DNA from: an uncultured Streptomyces sp.
GTDB taxonomy: Bacteria > Actinomycetota > Actinomycetes > Streptomycetales > Streptomycetaceae
Reading direction: 5' to 3'
NCBI RefSeq assembly: GCF_947488945.1
Contig: NZ_CANLBS010000008.1
Span: 1-64,000 of the forward strand
Length of the DNA: 64,000 bases
A program made the translations under genes and the position numbers. Below are positions 1-8,900 of the stretch, in pieces. The notes beneath the pieces were generated by a model. The model saw only the letters and a program-made list of their open reading frames with translations. It did no database searches and was not told where the DNA came from. How positions within the stretch are numbered: position 1 is the first letter of the stretch; each line of letters opens with the position of its first letter.

Positions 1-105
1 GGGCGGCCGTGCCGGGGGCGGCCGTGCCGGGGGCGGCCGTGCCGGGGGCGGCCGTGCCGGGGGCGGCCGTGCCGGGGCCGGTCACGTCGGGGGCGGTCAC
101 GTCGT
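1..105. repeat. 15-bp tandem repeat encoding AAPGT units
   Basis: Five exact copies of gggcggccgtgccgg fill positions 1-75 and two diverged copies follow to 105; the array starts at or beyond the window edge. On the minus strand it is in frame with the SWIM gene and encodes Ala-Ala-Pro-Gly-Thr repeats, likely a flexible linker. Exact copies suggest recent slippage expansion. Confidence 0.9.
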
Positions 106-436
106 GGGCGTGGGGGGTGGGTTCGTCCGCGGGTTCCGGCGGCAGGTCGGCCGTGGGGGCGGCGCAGGCGGCGGCCGCGCGGTGGACGCAGGCGGGGGCG
201 AGCAGGCAGCCGCAGGTGATGGCGTCCGCCGTCGCCACCACGCCGGCGGTGGCGCGCAGGCGCAGCTCGGTCTCGTCGTCGACCTGGATCGTGACCGTGT
301 CCCCGTCGCGGTGCGTCGGGCGGGCGCCGAGCTTGGTGACCGCCGCGTCCAGCCGCTTGCGCAGCCGCGGTGAGAGATCCTCCACCAGCGTGGCCGTGAC
401 CTCCGGCGCGACGGGTGGCAGCAAAACGGCGTTCAT
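1..436 (-). CDS. SWIM zinc-finger protein, 3' part beyond window
   Basis: Only the first 145 residues are inside the window; the C-terminus lies beyond position 1. The reading starts MNAVLLPPVAPEV and carries a C-x-C (residues 75 and 77) followed by C-x-H (83 and 85), the SWIM signature that coordinates zinc and is thought to bind nucleic acid or protein. After the motif the sequence becomes low-complexity Ala/Pro/Gly/Thr, encoded by 15-bp tandem repeats. The ATG overlaps the stop of the upstream DUF5682-vWA gene as ATGA, so translation is probably coupled. It is the fifth gene of the leftward MoxR/vWA operon and matches the place of YehQ in E. coli. The molecular role is not known. Confidence 0.85.
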   Translation of the reverse strand, partial: MNAVLLPPVAPEVTATLVEDLSPRLRKRLDAAVTKLGARPTHRDGDTVTIQVDDETELRLRATAGVVATADAITCGCLLAPACVHRAAAACAAPTADLPPEPADEPTPHAHDVTAPDVTGPGTAAPGTAAPGTAAPGTAAPGTAA

Positions 437-3400
437 GCGGTCTTCTCTCCGATCCAGCGGGCCAGTTCCAGCGGGCTGAGGGCCGCGACGGGCATGCCGG
501 CGGCCACGAGATGTCCGGCGACCCCCGTCGAGTAACGGGGCCGGCCGGCGTCGTCGAGGCTCGCGCACCCGAGGACGTGGCAGCCGGTGGTCACCAGCGC
601 CCGCACCTCGGACAGCAGTCCGCCGAGCGGCGCTCCCTCCTCGAAGTCGCTGATGACGACGACGAGCGTGCGGGAGGGCACCTCGATCAGGCTGCGGGCG
701 TGCCGGAGTCCGGCGGCGATGTGCGTGCCGCCGCCCACGCTCACCTCCAGCAGGAGGGAGAGAGGGTCGCGCACGTGCCCCGTGAGGTCGACGACCTCCG
801 TGGAGAAGGCCAGGAAGTGGGTGCTCAGGGTCGGCACCCCGGCGAGCACCGAGGCGGTCAGCGCCGACCAGATCGTGGACGCCTCCATGGATCCGGAAAC
901 GTCGGTGACGAGGATCAGGCGCCAGTCCGCCGACCGGCGGACGCGGCTGCGGAACACCGGGTTCTCCGGGATCACCTGGACCGTGCCGTCCGCCGTCCGG
1001 CGGGCGGTGGCCAGGTTGGCGCGCAGCGTGCGCGGCAGGTCCAGCCGGCCGCCGGGGCGGCGGGTGGGCCGGGCCGACATCGCGCCGGTGAGGGCCGGGC
1101 GGAGCCGGGTGGTGAGCTGCCGGGTCAACTCGTCGACCAGCCGGCGGACCAGGGGGCGGAGCGCGGCGAGCCGGGCCTCGGGGAGGCCGCCCGCGTACCG
1201 CAGGATCGTCCGCAGCAGTTCCACGGAGGGGGTGGCTGCCGCCGGGTCGAGTGCGGTGAGGACGTCCTGCCGTCCGTTCGCGGCCGCGGCGGCGAGGACT
1301 TCCTCGCGGACGCCGGGGCCGAACAGCGCGGCCAGTTCCTCGGACCACTCGCGGACCCCGGGGAACGACGGTTCCCGGCCGCCGCGCGGTCCGGAGCCGG
1401 GGCCGGGCAGGCCGCCCCGGGATCCCTCGCCCCGTCCCGCGCCGTAGAGCTCGTCCAGGGCGCTCGCCAGGCGGGACGCGCCGGACGGCAGTCGATCGGC
1501 TCGCCGGCCGAGCACCAGGCGCCACCGGTCGGCGGGCGCCAGGGCCCGCACGGAGGTGGTGCCGGGCGCGCCCGTGGTGACGGGGGCGGGGGCGGCCTCG
1601 TGGCCGGCCTCGGGGTCCGTGGCCGGGGCAGGTGCACGTGGGGTGCCGGGTGCGGTGGCAGCGACGGCGGTGAGCCGTGCGGGCGGGCTTCCGGGGTGGG
1701 GCGCGGCGGGGGCGTCCGAGGGCGGGGGCGCCTGGTCGTCGTACGCGGGTGGCGGGACGGGCAGGCCGAGTCCGGCGAGGAGTGCGCGGGCCGCGAGGTC
1801 GGCGGTCGTCCGGCGGGCCAGCTCGGCCGGGTCGTCCGCGTCGAGGCTGTCGACCCGTTCGCCCAGTCGTTCCTCGACGGTGTCGAGCAGCCGGTCCCGG
1901 GCGGCCGGGCTCAGGGTGTCGAACCCACCGCGCAGGGCCGGGAGCCGGGCCAGGAACGCGGCGTCCTCCAGCTCGACGACCCGGTGCAGCAGCGGGTCCA
2001 GGGCTTCGACGCCCACGGTCAGGAGCGGGCCCGCCACCGTCAGGACGCCGGTGAGGCGGTCGGTGAGCGCGGACCGGGAGGCACTGTCGGCGGCTCCGTC
2101 CACCCAGGAGGCAACGCGCGACCCGAAGGTCCCCGCCGCCTCGTGGCCGGTGAGCACCCGGACCGCTCCGGCCGCCGCGGCGATCAACGGGGTGCCGTCG
2201 GCGGCCAGGCGGGCGAGGGCGTCGGCGAGCCGGATGCCGCCCACCCGGTCGGCCCGCTGGGCCAGTTCGAGCAGCGCCCGTGCGTCCTCGGGCCGGTCCG
2301 ACCCGGTCAGCCCGTCGACCTGGCGGACCGCGGCCGAGGTCAGCAGTTCGGCCGCGTGCGCGAGGCGGGCGGCACGGGCAGAGGAAGCGGAGGGGGCAAA
2401 GAGGCCGAGAGAGGGACCGGAGGACGAGGGGCCGTCGGGGGTGGGGGCCTTCGGGACGGTGGCGGCGCCCGGGGGCGGCGGGACGTCGGTGGCCTCCGGG
2501 GCGGTTCCGGCAGCCGGCGGCAGGGAGGCGTCGGGGCCCTCCGGCGTAGGGGGGCCGTCCAGGGAGACGGCGGGCTCGGGTGCGACCGGGCTCGGCAGGT
2601 GGCCGGCGTCCAGGCGATCCAACAGGTCGAGTCCGGACAGGAGTTCGGGGAGGGTGCCGCTCGCCGGGAGTACGGCCGCCAGCTCCGTCAGCCGTTCGTC
2701 GGCCTGGGCGTGGAGTCCGCACTCGGCGGCTTCCGTGAGGCCGCGGACCACCTGGGCCGCTGTCGGGCCGCCCTCCGCGCGTTCGGCCGCGTGCCTCTGC
2801 CGCAGCACGCCCTCGGCCGCCTGGGCCGGGGTGACGCCCCGCGCGCCGGCGGCGGTGAGCATCGCGGCGGTCGCCGGGGTCCAACGCACCTGCCAGCGCG
2901 TGGTGAGCCCCTCCGCGCCCGCCGCGCCGGTCACCGCCTGCTCCTGGGCGTACGGGATGCCGCACACCGTCAGCCTGCGCAGCAGCAGTTCGCGGCGCCG
3001 GTCGAGGGGCGAGCGGGCCGGGTCGAGCCGGAGGTCGCGCGGGGTCTTCTCGTGCGTGTCCGAAGGACCGGGCAGCGAGAGCGCGGCGGTCTCGGCCTCG
3101 ACCGCGGGGGCCAGGCCGCTGCGCGGCGCGGCGGGCGCGGGCCGTCCGGTACGGATTCCGACGAGTACTCCTTCGAGGGCGCGGGCGACGGCGCGGCCGG
3201 TGCCGTGGATCTCGCCGCGTCCGAGCACCGTCTGTACGGCTTCCAGGAGTTCGCCGCGTCCGGGGGCCGGCAGGCCGCGCAGGCGGGCCAGGTCACCGGC
3301 GACCCGGACGACCTCCCGCCCGTCCGCGGGACCGTAGGGGTGGCCCTGTGCGCGCAGGGCCGCGCAGACGCGGACCGCGGTGCGGACCAACGCCTCCTGC

Positions 3401-4680
3401 AACGCGGCCGGGTCCCCGGCGGCGTCCAGGACGGTGTGCTGCCACTCCGGGTCGCGAATGCCGGCCGGATAGCCGGAACGCGAGTCGAGCAGCGGATACG
3501 TGTACGGGACCAGGGACACCGTGCACGCGTCCTTCGCGGCGGGGCCGTCCGTGCGACCACCTGCCCCGCCGTCCGTACCGGCTTCCGTGTCACCGTCCGG
3601 ACCGGTTGCCGCCCCGCCGTCCGTACGGAAACCCGTGCGGGTGCCCCCGGGGAAGGCTCCGGAGCCGGTCGCTTCCTGTTCGGGTCCGTCGGCGGCGGGC
3701 CGGAGCAGCGCCGGAGCGTGGAAGGCTCCCACCACCACGGCGGGTCGCCGCCCCTCGGCCAGGGCCTCGGCGATATGACCGCGCATGCAGACCTCACGCG
3801 CCAGGTCCGTGCCGTCCACGCCGTCGCGGGCCTCCGCCTCGTTGCGCAGCGCCCAGCCGGTGAGCAGGGCGGCACGGCGCAGCGCCTCGGGGGTCGAGCC
3901 GGGGGCGAGCGCCTCCACCAGCCGGTCCCACAGGTCGTCACCCTGCCTGCCGGTGAGCCGGGACCGGATCGCTTCGGTCAGACCGATCCCCTCCCCCGGC
4001 GCGGGCACGGTGTGGGCGCCCGGAACGGGGGCGGGCGCGAGGGTGTCCGGTCCGCCTCGTGCCCAGGCCCGGTCGGCCAGCGGCAGGTCGCAGGCCACGG
4101 CCGGGACCCCGTTGCGGTCCGCCCAGCGCAACGCGACCAGTTCGGGCGAGAAGTCCGCGAACGGGTAGAAGGCGGGGCCCCGTTCGCCCGCCGCGCCGGG
4201 CCCGGCGGCCGGCACGGCGGCCAGCGCCACCGGGGCCTCGGTCTCCTCGTGGGCGAGCCATCCCAGCCACGGCTGGAACTCCGCCGGCAGCTCGACGAGC
4301 AGGACGTCGGGGGCAGCCGCGTCCAGCAGCGCCGGGAGAGCGGCGGCCAGCGAGGGCGCGTGGTGGCGCACCCCGATCAGATACGGCAGTCCGGGACCGG
4401 TCGCCGCCAGGGCCGCCACCGCGGCCTCCGGGTCGGCCGGTCGGGCCGCCGGCCCCGGAGCCACGGCGGCTTCCGGGGCGACGGCTGCTTCCGGTGCGAC
4501 GGCATGCCGGACGTCGGGAGCGGACCGGGTCCCGGCGGCGGACCGCCGGCCGGGGACGGGCCCCCGGCCGGCGGCGGACCGGCTGTCGGCGGCCGACCCG
4601 GTCTCGGGCGTGGACCGTGGGGCGGGGGTGGATCGTGGGGCGGGGGCGGGGCGGGCCCCCGGGGCGGCGGAGTCGCTCAT
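433..4680 (-). CDS. DUF5682 protein fused to C-terminal vWA domain
   Basis: A 1415-residue protein. After a Pro/Ala-rich N-terminus comes a DUF5682-type region beginning near GVRHHAPS and continuing through VELPAEFQPWLGW and FYPFADFSPE. A long Ala-rich helical middle and an acidic/Pro linker follow, then a vWA domain. Its MIDAS is intact: D-x-S-x-S at 1260-1264 (DVSGSM), a Thr in GGGTHI near 1319 and an Asp in ISDFEE near 1345. vWA domains bind metal and partner proteins, often with a MoxR ATPase, whose gene is directly upstream (stop to start gap 3 bp). In E. coli the two halves are, from memory, separate genes (yehM, yehP); here they form one reading frame. Substrate and function unknown. 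The ATG at 4680 is the first plausible start after the upstream stop. Confidence 0.85.
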   Translation of the reverse strand: MSDSAAPGARPAPAPRSTPAPRSTPETGSAADSRSAAGRGPVPGRRSAAGTRSAPDVRHAVAPEAAVAPEAAVAPGPAARPADPEAAVAALAATGPGLPYLIGVRHHAPSLAAALPALLDAAAPDVLLVELPAEFQPWLGWLAHEETEAPVALAAVPAAGPGAAGERGPAFYPFADFSPELVALRWADRNGVPAVACDLPLADRAWARGGPDTLAPAPVPGAHTVPAPGEGIGLTEAIRSRLTGRQGDDLWDRLVEALAPGSTPEALRRAALLTGWALRNEAEARDGVDGTDLAREVCMRGHIAEALAEGRRPAVVVGAFHAPALLRPAADGPEQEATGSGAFPGGTRTGFRTDGGAATGPDGDTEAGTDGGAGGRTDGPAAKDACTVSLVPYTYPLLDSRSGYPAGIRDPEWQHTVLDAAGDPAALQEALVRTAVRVCAALRAQGHPYGPADGREVVRVAGDLARLRGLPAPGRGELLEAVQTVLGRGEIHGTGRAVARALEGVLVGIRTGRPAPAAPRSGLAPAVEAETAALSLPGPSDTHEKTPRDLRLDPARSPLDRRRELLLRRLTVCGIPYAQEQAVTGAAGAEGLTTRWQVRWTPATAAMLTAAGARGVTPAQAAEGVLRQRHAAERAEGGPTAAQVVRGLTEAAECGLHAQADERLTELAAVLPASGTLPELLSGLDLLDRLDAGHLPSPVAPEPAVSLDGPPTPEGPDASLPPAAGTAPEATDVPPPPGAATVPKAPTPDGPSSSGPSLGLFAPSASSARAARLAHAAELLTSAAVRQVDGLTGSDRPEDARALLELAQRADRVGGIRLADALARLAADGTPLIAAAAGAVRVLTGHEAAGTFGSRVASWVDGAADSASRSALTDRLTGVLTVAGPLLTVGVEALDPLLHRVVELEDAAFLARLPALRGGFDTLSPAARDRLLDTVEERLGERVDSLDADDPAELARRTTADLAARALLAGLGLPVPPPAYDDQAPPPSDAPAAPHPGSPPARLTAVAATAPGTPRAPAPATDPEAGHEAAPAPVTTGAPGTTSVRALAPADRWRLVLGRRADRLPSGASRLASALDELYGAGRGEGSRGGLPGPGSGPRGGREPSFPGVREWSEELAALFGPGVREEVLAAAAANGRQDVLTALDPAAATPSVELLRTILRYAGGLPEARLAALRPLVRRLVDELTRQLTTRLRPALTGAMSARPTRRPGGRLDLPRTLRANLATARRTADGTVQVIPENPVFRSRVRRSADWRLILVTDVSGSMEASTIWSALTASVLAGVPTLSTHFLAFSTEVVDLTGHVRDPLSLLLEVSVGGGTHIAAGLRHARSLIEVPSRTLVVVISDFEEGAPLGGLLSEVRALVTTGCHVLGCASLDDAGRPRYSTGVAGHLVAAGMPVAALSPLELARWIGEKTA

Positions 4681-4683
4681 GCG

Positions 4684-5913
4684 TCAGTTCTCCAGCACCG
4701 TGCGCAGTTCCCACAGGGCGCGCCAGGTCGCCGACCCCTGCTCCGCGCGCCTGCGCACCGGCCCGTCCCAGTATCCCAGCAGCCTGGCCGCGTCGGCGGG
4801 GTCGTCCTTGCGGACGACGCCGAGCAGATGGCCGGGCAGGAGGGAGAGCACGTCCCGGTCGCCGGGGAAGTAGGCGGCGGCCAGAGCCAGCGAACCCGCG
4901 ACGGAGACCGCCTCCGCCGTGCTCATCACCGTGGACGGCCGCTCGACCTCCCAGCCCTCGGCGGACCGGCCTGCGCGCAGGTCCCGGAAGGCGGTGACCA
5001 GCGCTTCGAGGACCGCGTCGTCCACCTGGTAGGCGGCGCCGGCGCGTTCGACCGCCGCGCGCGACTGGCTGCGGACGAGAGCGGTCTCGGCGTCCAGGTC
5101 CCCGATGGGCCCGACGGTCTCGAAGTTGAAGCGCCGCTTCAGCGCCGCGGACATCTCCGAGACGCCCTTGTCCCGCAGGTTGGCGGTGGCGATGAGGGTG
5201 AAGCCCGGCGCGGCGTGCACCTGGGCGCCCTCACCGCCGGTGAGTTCGGGGACCGCGATACGGCGCTCGGAGAGCAGGGACACCAGGGCGTCCTGGACCT
5301 CCGGAAGGCACCGGGTGACCTCCTCCACGCGGGCGACGGCGCCCCGGGTCATGGCGGCGAGCACCGGGGAGGGCACCAGGGCCTGTTCGGTCGGGCCCTG
5401 GGCGAGCAGCAGCGCGTAGTTCCAGCCGTACTTGAGCTGGTCCTCGGTGGTGCCGGCGGTGCCCTGCACGGTGAGGGCGCTGGTCCCGCAGACGGCCGCC
5501 GACAGCAGTTCGGAGAGCATGGACTTGGCGGTGCCGGGCTCGCCCACGAGGAGGAGTCCGCGTTCACCGGCGAGCGTGACCACGCACCGCTCGACCAGGG
5601 CGCGCTCGCCGACGAACTTCTGCTCGATCACCAGCCGGCGGGGCACGCCGGCTGCGGGCCGGGCGCCCTTGGGCAGGCTCAGTGCCTCGCCCGCGGTGCC
5701 CATCACGAAGGTGACGACGGCGCGCGGGGTGAGCAGCCAGCCGGGCGGGCGGGGCCCGGAGTCGTGGGCGGCGAGGAAGGCCAGCTCGGTGGCGTACCGG
5801 TCCTCGGGCAGCGTTACCTGCCGCCGCTGCGGGTCTGGTGTGGTCGCCCCGGCCGGGACGCCGCCCGTGACGGTGCCGTCGGGGGGCATGGTGGTCGTGG
5901 TGTCGTTCGTCAT
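4684..5913 (-). CDS. MoxR-type AAA+ ATPase
   Basis: A 409-residue AAA+ protein. Walker A is GEPGTAKS at 124-131. The sensor-like segment FTLIATANLRDKGVSEMSAALKRRF is typical of MoxR/RavA-like ATPases, which act as chaperones or remodel vWA-containing partners. The Walker B position reads VARVEEV rather than the usual hydrophobic-DE, so the first acidic residue is displaced. The ATG at 5913 overlaps the stop of the 1736-residue gene (ATGA), and the vWA gene follows 3 bp downstream, which supports one complex. It corresponds in order to YehL of E. coli. The N-terminal 40 residues are Thr/Pro-rich and probably disordered. Confidence 0.88.
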   Translation of the reverse strand: MTNDTTTTMPPDGTVTGGVPAGATTPDPQRRQVTLPEDRYATELAFLAAHDSGPRPPGWLLTPRAVVTFVMGTAGEALSLPKGARPAAGVPRRLVIEQKFVGERALVERCVVTLAGERGLLLVGEPGTAKSMLSELLSAAVCGTSALTVQGTAGTTEDQLKYGWNYALLLAQGPTEQALVPSPVLAAMTRGAVARVEEVTRCLPEVQDALVSLLSERRIAVPELTGGEGAQVHAAPGFTLIATANLRDKGVSEMSAALKRRFNFETVGPIGDLDAETALVRSQSRAAVERAGAAYQVDDAVLEALVTAFRDLRAGRSAEGWEVERPSTVMSTAEAVSVAGSLALAAAYFPGDRDVLSLLPGHLLGVVRKDDPADAARLLGYWDGPVRRRAEQGSATWRALWELRTVLEN

Positions 5914-8900
5914 CGGCGGCGGCCCTTCCGGGTGGTGCGGGTGTCCAGTTGTTCGAAGGCGGGGGCGTCGCCGTCGCCGACCCGGGCCCAGGCGGCTGCG
6001 AACAGCGCGGGCACGGGGAGGTGGGGCAGGGTCCGGGCGGACCCCGTCACGGGGTACAGGCCTTCCTTCCAGGTCTCCAGCGGCAGTCCGGGGGCTCCGC
6101 GTTCGAGCCAGCCGCAGGGGAGGAACAGGGTGCGGCCGGCGCGGGAGCGCTTCGCCTCCACGACGAGGTCGGTGGCGGCGAGTTCGGTCCGGGCCTTCTT
6201 GACGCGGGCCGGCTTCCACCCGGTCCAGCGGACGCAGTTGCGGTCCGTCGGATCGGGCAGAGCGAGCAGCATCAGGTAGAGGGCGGCGGCGTCCGCACCC
6301 AGGCCGAGCGTGCCGGCCGCCTCGGCCACCAGCTCCGGCACCGTGCGCGTCGGGTCCTGGGCCGGGTGGTGCGGGGTGCCGTCGGGAGCGCCCGCCGAGG
6401 CCAGGGCCGCGGTCTCCTCGCCCAGCAGGGCGCGCAGCGCGAGCGGATCAGCGGCGGCGTGGCGGCCCACGGTGCCCTCGATGAAGCCGAACACCGGGTC
6501 GTCGGGGCCCGCGAGCCCGGCAGGCCGGATCAGCAGCTTCTCGTTGTCGCGGTAATGGCCGGGGGCCAGGAGCAGCGCCGTTCCCACCCGGACCAGACCG
6601 TCGGCGTCGGCGCCTCCGGTCTCGGGGAGCCCGTGGGCGGTGCGGACGACGCGCCCGATCCCGTCTCCCGACTCGGTCCAGTGCAGACCGAGGTCCAGCA
6701 CGAGGGCCGGGTCGGCGAGCCGGGCGCGCAGGGCCGCGAGCCCGACGGGCAGGTGCGCCCGCAGGGGGTGGCCGTAGGGCAGGGTGTAGGCGAGGGTCCG
6801 CAGGGCGGTGAGCGCGGTGGAGACCGCGCCGCGTGCGCCGACCTGGAACGGGCCGGGGCGGCCGGTGCCGTCCTCGACGTGGGTGCCGTGGGCCAGCCAG
6901 GGCCGGGTGTGCGTGTTGAGGACCAGGTCGACGGCGCCCGGCGCGGTGCCCGAGAGGTCGAGCTCCAGTTCTTCCGGGACGCGGACGAGGGACCCGAGAC
7001 GCTCCTGCCAGACCTCGGCAGCGGCCTTGGCCTCGGGGCCCGTGGACCACAGTGCGGCCGGGTCCGCGGGCAGCAGTGCCCGGAGCACGGCGTCCCGGTC
7101 GTCGCGCGGCAGCTCGTCCAGCCTGGCCATGGCCTCCTCGAAGGCGCGCTTCTTCGCCCCGAGCAGGGCGAGCGTGTCGGTCCCGGGCTCCTCGCCCACG
7201 GCCGACAGCAGGGCCGCGGACTGCAGGGGACCGGCCCCGGTGGCCGCGTGGAACGCGTCGACGGCCTCCGGACGCCAGGGTGCCGGGCCGTGTTCCCGCA
7301 CCAGGGCGGTGAGCCGGGTGAGCCGGTCACGGGGCATGCCCTGCCGGAACACGTGCTCGCGGTTCAGGGTGAATCCGGGCACCGGGCCGAAGGCGCCGGT
7401 CGGGTCGTGGTCGAGGGCGAGCCAGCGGGTCGCGTCGTCACGGGTGTTGCGGCCCTGATGGGCGAGGATCACGACCGTTCGGGGGCCCTTGCGGAACACC
7501 TGACCGAGGCGGTGTGCGGCTTCGGGTCGTCCGGACCCGGCCGCCACCACGCCGTGCGGCTCGACGAGTTCCACCCGCCGGACGGTGCCGGCCGGGTCGG
7601 CCAGCGGGCCGGCGGCCACGGTGTCGAGCAGCGTCAGGAGGCCGGCCCGGTGCTCGGGCGAGGTGGTCTCCGTCGCCGCACGGTAGGCGAGTTGGGGCAG
7701 TTTGTCGAGGATCACGGTCCAGTCCGAGGCGTCGCTGGGCGCGGTGTACTCGTCCCGCTGCCAGCCGTCCACGGGCGTGAACGGGGCCTTGGGCGGGACG
7801 GGCGGGCCGAAGGCGGGCTCACCGCCGAGGACGTGGTTGACGGCGAGGATCTGCCGGATCACGGTCCAGCGGAGACCCCCTCCCCACCAGCTTCCGTCCA
7901 TGCGTTCGGAACCCCACGCGGTGGCGTGCCGCAGGGTCAGGTCGTCGCCGTGTTCAGGCTGTTGTTCGAAGAACATGCCGTGGGTGCGTGCGGTGTTGCG
8001 GGAGTCGGCCGGCTGCGGGGGCGTCGGTGGTTCCAGGTACTGGAGGACGGCGAGGGACTGGTCCACGGCCTTGCGGACGATCGCGGTGACGCCCGCGAGG
8101 AGCCGCGCGTCGGACACCTCGGGCAGCAGGTGGGCGACGGCCCGCTGGCTGAGTTCCCGCGCCGAGGGGCCGGTGTACTCCTCGACCGCCCGGAACGCCT
8201 CCCCGTGCTGGACGACCGCACGGGCGACCGCCTCGAACAGTGCGTCCGCGCGGGTGTCCGTCATCTCGCGCAGGGCGGCGGAGCCCTTCTCGTCCCTCGG
8301 GCGCAGGGCGTGCCAGTAGGCGAGAGGCGGCAGGTAGGGCGTGCCCGGGGCACTGTCCCGCGCACAGGAGTCGGGGACCACCGACCACAGAGGGCCGCCC
8401 GCGCCGTCCGTGTCGGCCGGATACGCGTCGACGGAGCGGTGGCGCAGGGCGAGGGCGGGCCGGGAACCGCCGGGCAGGGTGAGGGCGCCGAGCGGCACCA
8501 CGGTCGCTCCGTCGGGCAGCGGGTGCGGCAGGCTGACGGTGCGGCCGTCGGGGGTGCCGGCGACGGTCCGGTGACCGCCGGCGGGGGCGGCGGTACCGGG
8601 CTCGGTCAGGGTGCGGCGGACCCAGCGACCGAGGACCGTGCCGTCGGTGCCGAACGGGGTGTTCTCCAGGCCGGGCTGGAGGGGCAGCACCTGGCAGTGC
8701 TCGGTGAGCAGCCGGCTGCCGTCCCGCACCCCGGTGCGCAGGAAGGCGGGGAGGGACGCGCGGCCGTGGGTGCCGCCGGCCGGGTCGTACTCCAGCCACA
8801 CCCGCTGGGTGCCCTGGTGGCCTTCGCGCCAGTGACCGGTGCCGTCGGAGATGACGGCGCGCTGGGGCGGCAGGGAGGTGTCGCCCGCGTGCAGGGCCTT

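Noticed and set aside
1..105. Possible CRISPR array at the left edge
   Set aside because: Repeats of 15 bp are contiguous without spacers and are in frame with a protein gene.
415..6279. An open frame of 1954 codons on the plus strand across the MoxR/vWA operon
   Set aside because: Gly/Arg/Gln-rich composition with no domains; it is the complement shadow of real minus-strand genes and open only because of high GC.
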